From: an uncultured Erwinia sp.
Lineage (GTDB): Bacteria; Pseudomonadota; Gammaproteobacteria; Enterobacterales; Enterobacteriaceae
DNA: 64,000 bases
Direction of reading: 5' to 3'
NCBI GenBank assembly: GCA_946221915.1
Contig: CAMIKG010000001.1
Location: 124,001-188,000 of the forward strand
The notes beneath the pieces are model-generated. The model was given only the letters and a program-made list of their open reading frames with translations. It was not told where the DNA came from and ran no database searches. The position numbers and the translations under genes were made by a program. Positions within the stretch are counted from its first letter, which is position 1. Every line of letters starts with the position of its first letter. Of this stretch, positions 59,372 to 64,000 are shown in pieces.

Positions 59372-60400
59372 CTATGCGCGTTGTTTAATTAAAAGCCAGA
59401 GAAAGAAGGGCGCGCCAAAGGCGGCGACGAAGATGCCCGCAGGCAGATCGGCGGGCGGCAACAGCATGCGCGCGGCAATATCCGCCAGCATAATGATGCC
59501 CGCACCGATAAACGCTGCCAGCCATGCCTGCACCACAAAACCATGGCGCACCAGCAGGCGCGCAATCTGTGGCGCGACCAGGCCGACAAACGCCATCGCA
59601 CCGCCTGCGGCAATCGCCGCGCCCGCGAGGATTACGCAGCTCAGCAGCACCAGCAGGCGGCTGCTGTCGAGCCGCACGCCAATCCCGGTCGCCAGCCCTT
59701 CGCTGAGCTGCAGATAGACCACGCGCCGGGCGATGAAAATCAGCAGCGGCAACGCCAGCAGTGCGACAACGGCCAGCAGACGCACTTTTTCCCAGGTCGC
59801 GCCATAGACACTGCCGGTCAGCCAGACATACGCCGACAGCGTGGTGGTCAGCGGGCTGAATACCAGCGCCAGCGTGACGATCGCGCCTGCCAGCGCCGAG
59901 ACGCCGACGCCGGTCAGCACCAGGCGTAGCGGTGTCAGCCCTTTACGCCAGGAGAGCAGAAACACCAGCGCGACGGCCAGACTCGCCCCCGCCATTGCCG
60001 CCAGCGGCAGCCACTGGCTCAGCGTCGCACCAAAGAACGCCAGCCACAGCACCGCCGCCGCGCTGGCGCCTGCGCTGATGCCCATCATATCGGGCGAAGC
60101 CAGCGGGTTGCGCACCACATTCTGCAGCAGCAGACCGGCAAGGCTCAGCCCGGCGCCGATGAGAAAGGCCAGCGCCACCCGCGGCAGGCGCAGCTGGTTG
60201 ACGATAAAGCCTTCGGCAGTATCAGGCTGGCTGAGCACCAGTTGCAGAGTATGTATCGGTGACATTGTCACTTTACCACTGGAGAGCGACAGCAGGGCGA
60301 TCAGCAGCACCAGCAGCACGGTGATCGCCAGCCGGCTCATCACCCCTGAACGATACTGGCGCGAGAACTTACCGAGACGCAGGGAAACAGGATTAGTCAC
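59372..60400 (-). CDS. Ferric-siderophore ABC permease 2 (FecD-like)
   Basis: A 342-residue FecCD-family permease with about nine or ten helices. Motifs: RLPRVALAFLIGAGLSLAGLLLQNVVRNPLASPDMMGISAGAS and GGAMAFVGLVAPQIARLLV (coupling loop to the ATPase). The start is GTG at 60400 with GGAG seven bases upstream; it overlaps the end of the first permease gene by eight bases. Works with the FecC-like subunit as a heterodimer. Confidence 0.95.
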   Translation of the reverse strand: MTNPVSLRLGKFSRQYRSGVMSRLAITVLLVLLIALLSLSSGKVTMSPIHTLQLVLSQPDTAEGFIVNQLRLPRVALAFLIGAGLSLAGLLLQNVVRNPLASPDMMGISAGASAAAVLWLAFFGATLSQWLPLAAMAGASLAVALVFLLSWRKGLTPLRLVLTGVGVSALAGAIVTLALVFSPLTTTLSAYVWLTGSVYGATWEKVRLLAVVALLALPLLIFIARRVVYLQLSEGLATGIGVRLDSSRLLVLLSCVILAGAAIAAGGAMAFVGLVAPQIARLLVRHGFVVQAWLAAFIGAGIIMLADIAARMLLPPADLPAGIFVAAFGAPFFLWLLIKQRA

Positions 60401-61382
60401 GATTGGCTCCTTTACGCGCCAGCCAGATAAAGAACGGCGCGCCGACCAGCGCGGTCATCACGCCGACCGGCACTTCCTGCGGAATAATCACCACGCGGGC
60501 GAGAATATCCGCCAGCAGCAACAGGATCGCGCCAGACAGGGCACAGGCCGGTAACATCAGGCGGTGATCGCTGCCAAATAGTTTGCGGGTGATATGCGGC
60601 ACCATCAGGCCGACAAAACCAATATTGCCCGCCAGCGCCACGGCGCAGCCCGCCAGACACACCACCAGTATGCTGGTCAGCAGGCGCACGCGGGCGATAT
60701 TCAGCCCGAGTCCGGTAGCGACCTCTTCTCCGGCATTGAGCACGTTGATTTTCGCGCCCATCAGGCAGGCCAGCAGCAGTGCGCCGCCGCCGAACAGAAT
60801 CGCCGGCAGCTGTGACGCGATATCGTTACTGGTCAGTGAACCGGCCAGCCAGAACAGCAGTGTGTCGAGTCCTTCCTGGTTCATCACCAGGATAGCCTGA
60901 CTGAAGGCGGTAAACAGTGCGCTGATGGCGACGCCCGCCAGCACCAGCCGCAGCGGGTTAAGCTGGCCATGGCTGACGCGGCTGGCAAACCACACCATCA
61001 TGCTGGCGGTTGCCGCCCCGCCAAACGCCAGCAGCAGCGTTGCGGACTGGCCGGGCAGCGAGAACAGGCTACCGGCAACGACAATAAAGAAGGTCGCGCC
61101 CGCATTGATGCCAAACAGACCCGGTGAGGCGACAGGATTTCGCGTCAGCGCCTGCATCAGTGCGCCTGCAACAGCGAGAAACGCGCCGACAGATACCGCC
61201 ATCAGCGTGCGCGTCAGACGCGAACTGTGGACGATGATATCGCTGGCGTTAAGCGGATCGGGATAAAACAGCGCGCTAAACAGCGCATGCGGGGCGATCC
61301 AGAACGGGCCGGACATCAGGCTGATCAGAGCGCACAGCAGCAGCGCCAGCAGGCCGGACAGAATTTTGCCTGAGTTGCTCAT
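60393..61382 (-). CDS. Ferric-siderophore ABC permease 1 (FecC-like)
   Basis: A 329-residue FecCD-family permease. Motifs: RLTRTLMAVSVGAFLAVAGALMQALTRNPVASPGLFGINAGA and GNIGFVGLMVPHITRKLFG. It overlaps the binding-protein gene by four bases (ATGA) and the second permease by eight bases, so the operon is tightly coupled. The order binding protein, permease, permease, ATPase equals fecBCDE of E. coli and cbrABCD of Dickeya (achromobactin). Confidence 0.95.
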   Translation of the reverse strand: MSNSGKILSGLLALLLCALISLMSGPFWIAPHALFSALFYPDPLNASDIIVHSSRLTRTLMAVSVGAFLAVAGALMQALTRNPVASPGLFGINAGATFFIVVAGSLFSLPGQSATLLLAFGGAATASMMVWFASRVSHGQLNPLRLVLAGVAISALFTAFSQAILVMNQEGLDTLLFWLAGSLTSNDIASQLPAILFGGGALLLACLMGAKINVLNAGEEVATGLGLNIARVRLLTSILVVCLAGCAVALAGNIGFVGLMVPHITRKLFGSDHRLMLPACALSGAILLLLADILARVVIIPQEVPVGVMTALVGAPFFIWLARKGANRD

Positions 61383-62287
61383 ACCGGTTGCTCACTAATC
61401 AGATGACGCTCAATATCATCGAGCATCAGATTTGCGCCGAGAATGCCGCCGGACAGATTCCACGGCACGCTGTCCACCTGCCAGACAAAACCGTTTTGCA
61501 CCGCACGCATGCGTTGCCACAGCGGATGCTGTTGCAGGCGCTGATACTGGCGCTCAATCGCCGGACTTTGCGCGCGCAGTAAGACAAAAAAGATATCGGC
61601 ATTCAGCACCGGCAGACTTTCCATATTAGTAAAACGCAGTGAGGGGGAACGGGTTTGCCGCGCCGCATCGTTCCAGGCAAAGCCCAGTTCCGACAGCACC
61701 GCGCCAGGAAAACTGCCCGCGACATAGCTGCGGATATGGTCAGGACGCACTTCAATCACCGAAACCTGCAGCGGCCACTGGTGGGCAAAACGCTGTTGCA
61801 GTGCGCTTCTCAGCCCGGCGATGCGCTGCTGCCATTGCTGCAGTAACGCTGCGGCATGCGCCTGCTGCTGCAGGCTGTCAGCCAGCGCGCTCAGCGTGCG
61901 TTTGAAGTCAAAGACATCGTCGGTCATCACCACCGGCGCAATTTGCCTCATCAGCGAGGCAATCTCCTGATGGCGAAAGCGCGAAGCGACAATCAGATCC
62001 GGCTGCAAGAGAACGATATCTTCCAGCGACGGCTGGGTTTCCAGTCCGACCAGCGGCACATGCTGCAGCGCCGGGCGCAGATAGCGATAAACCGGTTTCT
62101 CGGCCCAGGATTCAACTATGCCGCAGGGCGTGATGCCGAGCGCCACCAGCGAATCCGTCGCGCCCTGAAACAGCGACACCACCCGCCGTGGCGGTTGTGC
62201 CTGCACAGACAGAGGGAACGCCGCCGCCAGCAGGGCGGATTGCAGCAAGCGGCGTCGGCTTAAAGAGGTGTACAACAGCGAATTCAT
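61379..62287 (-). CDS. Periplasmic ferric-siderophore binding protein, Tat-like signal
   Basis: A 302-residue exported binding protein (FecB/FhuD/CbrA group). The signal peptide is SLSRRRLLQSALLAAAFPLSVQA; the SRRRLL start matches the twin-arginine pattern and resembles E. coli FhuD, which uses Tat. The mature part has RRVVSLFQGATDSLVALGI, QPSLEDIVLLQPDLIVAS and DPLWQRM-like HPLWQRM near the C-terminus, all typical of class III siderophore binding proteins. No lipobox. It follows the TonB receptor gene across a strong hairpin at 62305-62330. The siderophore is not determined. Confidence 0.92.
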   Translation of the reverse strand: MNSLLYTSLSRRRLLQSALLAAAFPLSVQAQPPRRVVSLFQGATDSLVALGITPCGIVESWAEKPVYRYLRPALQHVPLVGLETQPSLEDIVLLQPDLIVASRFRHQEIASLMRQIAPVVMTDDVFDFKRTLSALADSLQQQAHAAALLQQWQQRIAGLRSALQQRFAHQWPLQVSVIEVRPDHIRSYVAGSFPGAVLSELGFAWNDAARQTRSPSLRFTNMESLPVLNADIFFVLLRAQSPAIERQYQRLQQHPLWQRMRAVQNGFVWQVDSVPWNLSGGILGANLMLDDIERHLISEQPV

Positions 62288-62304
62288 AGCGCCATCCCGG
62301 ATAA

Positions 62305-62330
62305 CCCGCCTGCCGTTAACGGCAGGCGGG
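62305..62330. other. Intercistronic 26-bp perfect stem-loop between receptor and binding-protein genes
   Basis: CCCGCCTGCCG pairs perfectly with CGGCAGGCGGG across TTAA. It lies between the receptor stop (62338) and the binding-protein start (62287) and has no T-tract. It probably causes partial termination or mRNA stabilisation so that the receptor is made in excess, as for fecA-fecB. Confidence 0.7.
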
Positions 62331-62337
62331 CATACCG

Positions 62338-64000
62338 TCAGAAATTGAGGCTGTAGCCGAGCGTCACGGTACGGCCACGACCCGCGAAATAGCGGTCATT
62401 TTCCACCAGCGCGCTTTGCGAGTAGTAGGTGATGTACTGCTTGTTCAGCAGGTTAGCGATACCCACGTTGACCTGACCATACGGCAGTTTATAACCCACC
62501 GCTGCATCAACCAGCGCATAGCCGGAGAACTCTTTGTTCTCATCATCAAAGTTTTTACCCAGCGCCCAGTTGGCCTGCAGGAACGTGCTCAGTTCTGGCG
62601 TCCAGTTAGCGGACCAGCTGGCGATAATGCGGTCCGGTGACACATTCAGACCATCCAGTTTGGCATCCAGCGAACCGTTGTCGTCGCTGTCATAGCGGCC
62701 ACGCATATGCGACCAGGAGAGGTTCACTTTATGGTCGGCGTTAACCGCGTACCCGGCGCTGACTTCCACGCCGTCAATCTGCGTTTTTTCGCGGCGAGCG
62801 ACGAAGGCATCATCTTGTAGATCAACGCGGCTGCCCAGTTTGGACGTGGAGCGGTAGTAGCTGGCTTCAAAATCAAAGGGCGCCTGCTGTACGCGGAAAC
62901 CGACCTCTGTGTTTTTGGTGACAATCGGCTGCAGGTCGGAGAAGTTATCCAGGTTCACGCCTGGGGTATCAATGCCGCGCAACACGCGTCCGACATCCGG
63001 CACCGCAAAACCTTCCGAATAACTGGCAAACAGGCTTAACGGCTCCAGCGGGGTCCAGACAATTCCGGCGTTATACAGGGTTTGATCAAAGGATGGCGAA
63101 CCGCCTTTCACCGACTGATTGCCGTTGGCCGCCACCGTCTGATAGTCGTCAATATTCAGCTTCGCGTACTCATAGCGCACACCGCCGCTGAGTTTCACGG
63201 ATTCAACCGGCGTATATTCCAGCTGCACAAATGGCGACAGATCGGTGTACTTGATCTCCGGCACATAGGTGCGCCCGGTGCTCCACAGATCCTGCTTCGA
63301 GTTATCGAACAGGGTGTCGAAGCCGACGGTGGCCTTAATGCGGTCGTCCCAGATATCATCTTTGGTCAGCGCAACTTTAGTACCATATTTTTCTGTCCAG
63401 GCGCGTGACTGATCATACAGCGTACCGATCGGTGCGATGTTTACGTCCTGGAACGAGGAGGAGTTCGCTGCACCGAACAGCGCCTCGTAGCGCTGGTAAT
63501 AGGCCAGCGCCGTCAGCTTCATGCCAGCCAGATTGTAATTATCGTAGGTGGTGCCGAGCGTCCAGACATCATTATGTGGCGCGGAACCCACCGGGCGGCC
63601 TCGCTCTGAGGTGGTGGGAATGCCGTTCGCGCGGTCGCCTGTCACGCTGACATAGTCGTTTTTATTCTTAATCTGATAGCGATTGATGCTTAGCTGCACG
63701 CGCTGATCGTTATCCAGCCAGTAACCCACTTTCGCCAGCAGGTCCCAGGCGCGGGAGCTCATCAGGTCGCCCTGGGTGTTATCGACGCCAATCGCACGGT
63801 TATCGGCATCTTTAAACAAGCCCTGATCTTCGTAGCTGAGAGCAAACAGGTAGTCGAGATACTCTTCGCTGCCATTGACGCTGTAACTGGTTTTGTAGTT
63901 CATGCTGGTGTGGTCCAGCTCCGAGGTCGGCGACGTGGCTTCGACGCTGAAGTGCTGGTTCAGCGTGCCGGGCTGCGCGCGTTTGGTGATGATATTGATC
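62338..64000 (-). CDS. TonB-dependent siderophore receptor (5' end outside window)
   Basis: An outer-membrane receptor cut by the right window edge; about 553 C-terminal residues are present. At the edge the plug-domain signature INIITKRAQPG is read in frame, so roughly the first 150 residues (signal peptide, TonB box, start of plug) are missing. The barrel has many strands of alternating pattern, the motif TLYNAGIVWTPLEPLSLFASYSEGFAVPD, and the end NLLNKQYITYYSQSALVENDR with terminal aromatic residue in LGYSLNF. The ending resembles IutA-like receptors, but the siderophore cannot be named. It is the first visible gene of the uptake operon; promoter and any Fur box lie outside. Confidence 0.95.
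   Translation of the reverse strand, partial: INIITKRAQPGTLNQHFSVEATSPTSELDHTSMNYKTSYSVNGSEEYLDYLFALSYEDQGLFKDADNRAIGVDNTQGDLMSSRAWDLLAKVGYWLDNDQRVQLSINRYQIKNKNDYVSVTGDRANGIPTTSERGRPVGSAPHNDVWTLGTTYDNYNLAGMKLTALAYYQRYEALFGAANSSSFQDVNIAPIGTLYDQSRAWTEKYGTKVALTKDDIWDDRIKATVGFDTLFDNSKQDLWSTGRTYVPEIKYTDLSPFVQLEYTPVESVKLSGGVRYEYAKLNIDDYQTVAANGNQSVKGGSPSFDQTLYNAGIVWTPLEPLSLFASYSEGFAVPDVGRVLRGIDTPGVNLDNFSDLQPIVTKNTEVGFRVQQAPFDFEASYYRSTSKLGSRVDLQDDAFVARREKTQIDGVEVSAGYAVNADHKVNLSWSHMRGRYDSDDNGSLDAKLDGLNVSPDRIIASWSANWTPELSTFLQANWALGKNFDDENKEFSGYALVDAAVGYKLPYGQVNVGIANLLNKQYITYYSQSALVENDRYFAGRGRTVTLGYSLNF

Overview
The window is chromosomal DNA of an Enterobacterales bacterium, most likely of the Erwiniaceae (Pantoea/Erwinia type). 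Core genes are very close to their Escherichia coli counterparts (hrpA, ydgD, asr, rstAB, ydgI, ydgH, pntAB, uspE, fnr, smrA), and the quorum-sensing pair is of the EsaR/EsaI type known from plant-associated Pantoea. GC content is moderately high in most genes and drops in the luxR/luxI and mesD/mesX blocks. No rRNA, tRNA, CRISPR array, prophage or insertion sequence was recognised.

Layout. 0-4 kb: 3' end of hrpA, a hairpin-rich gap, the secreted protease ydgD, the small membrane gene ydgU, and the acid-shock gene asr with an RstA-box upstream. 4.6-10.2 kb: an accessory tandem pair of large metzincin-type metalloproteases without signal peptides. 10.3-13.9 kb: rstA-rstB-carboxypeptidase Taq operon. 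14-17.3 kb: a small unknown gene, a tandem 117-bp repeat, then the ydgI antiporter and ydgH. 17.8-20.8 kb: pntAB transhydrogenase. 20.8-24.9 kb: a low-complexity orphan protein, uspE, fnr with a probable autoregulatory site, and smrA. 25-30.4 kb: phytase-like esterase, PcaQ-like LysR, aromatic-acid-type MFS carrier and hglS/ydcJ. 30.4-34.8 kb: a second tandem block of the same repeat family, doxX, a type-B carboxylesterase, and a chemoreceptor with a FliA-type promoter.

34.8-41 kb: LysR/ybdL/amino-acid binding protein, an inverted pair of 48-bp REP-like elements, pepT, and an orphan DppA-like peptide-binding protein. 41-43.4 kb: about 1 kb of AT-rich DNA with three lux-box-like elements, then convergent luxR and luxI overlapping by 84 bp. 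43.9-49.6 kb: LysR, M20 peptidase and MHS carrier, then a GAF/degenerate GGDEF/EAL protein. 49.7-51.8 kb: mesD-mesX, the oxygen-dependent folate-independent methionine synthase pair. 52.1-56.2 kb: cellobiose-type PTS (IIB, IIC), 6-phospho-beta-glucosidase and LacI repressor behind a 14-bp palindromic operator. 56.2-64 kb: aldA, then a ferric-siderophore uptake operon (FhuF-like reductase, Fec-type ABC importer, TonB receptor cut by the window end).

Working together: RstA probably drives asr/ydgU in acid. Peptide scavenging (pepT, DppA-like, M20 peptidase plus carrier, carboxypeptidase Taq), beta-glucoside use, siderophore uptake, chemotaxis and AHL signalling suit a plant- or insect-associated life. 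The least explained items are the tandem leaderless proteases, the 117/118-bp repeat family in convergent gaps, the repeated region in front of luxR, and the orphan 438-residue protein.
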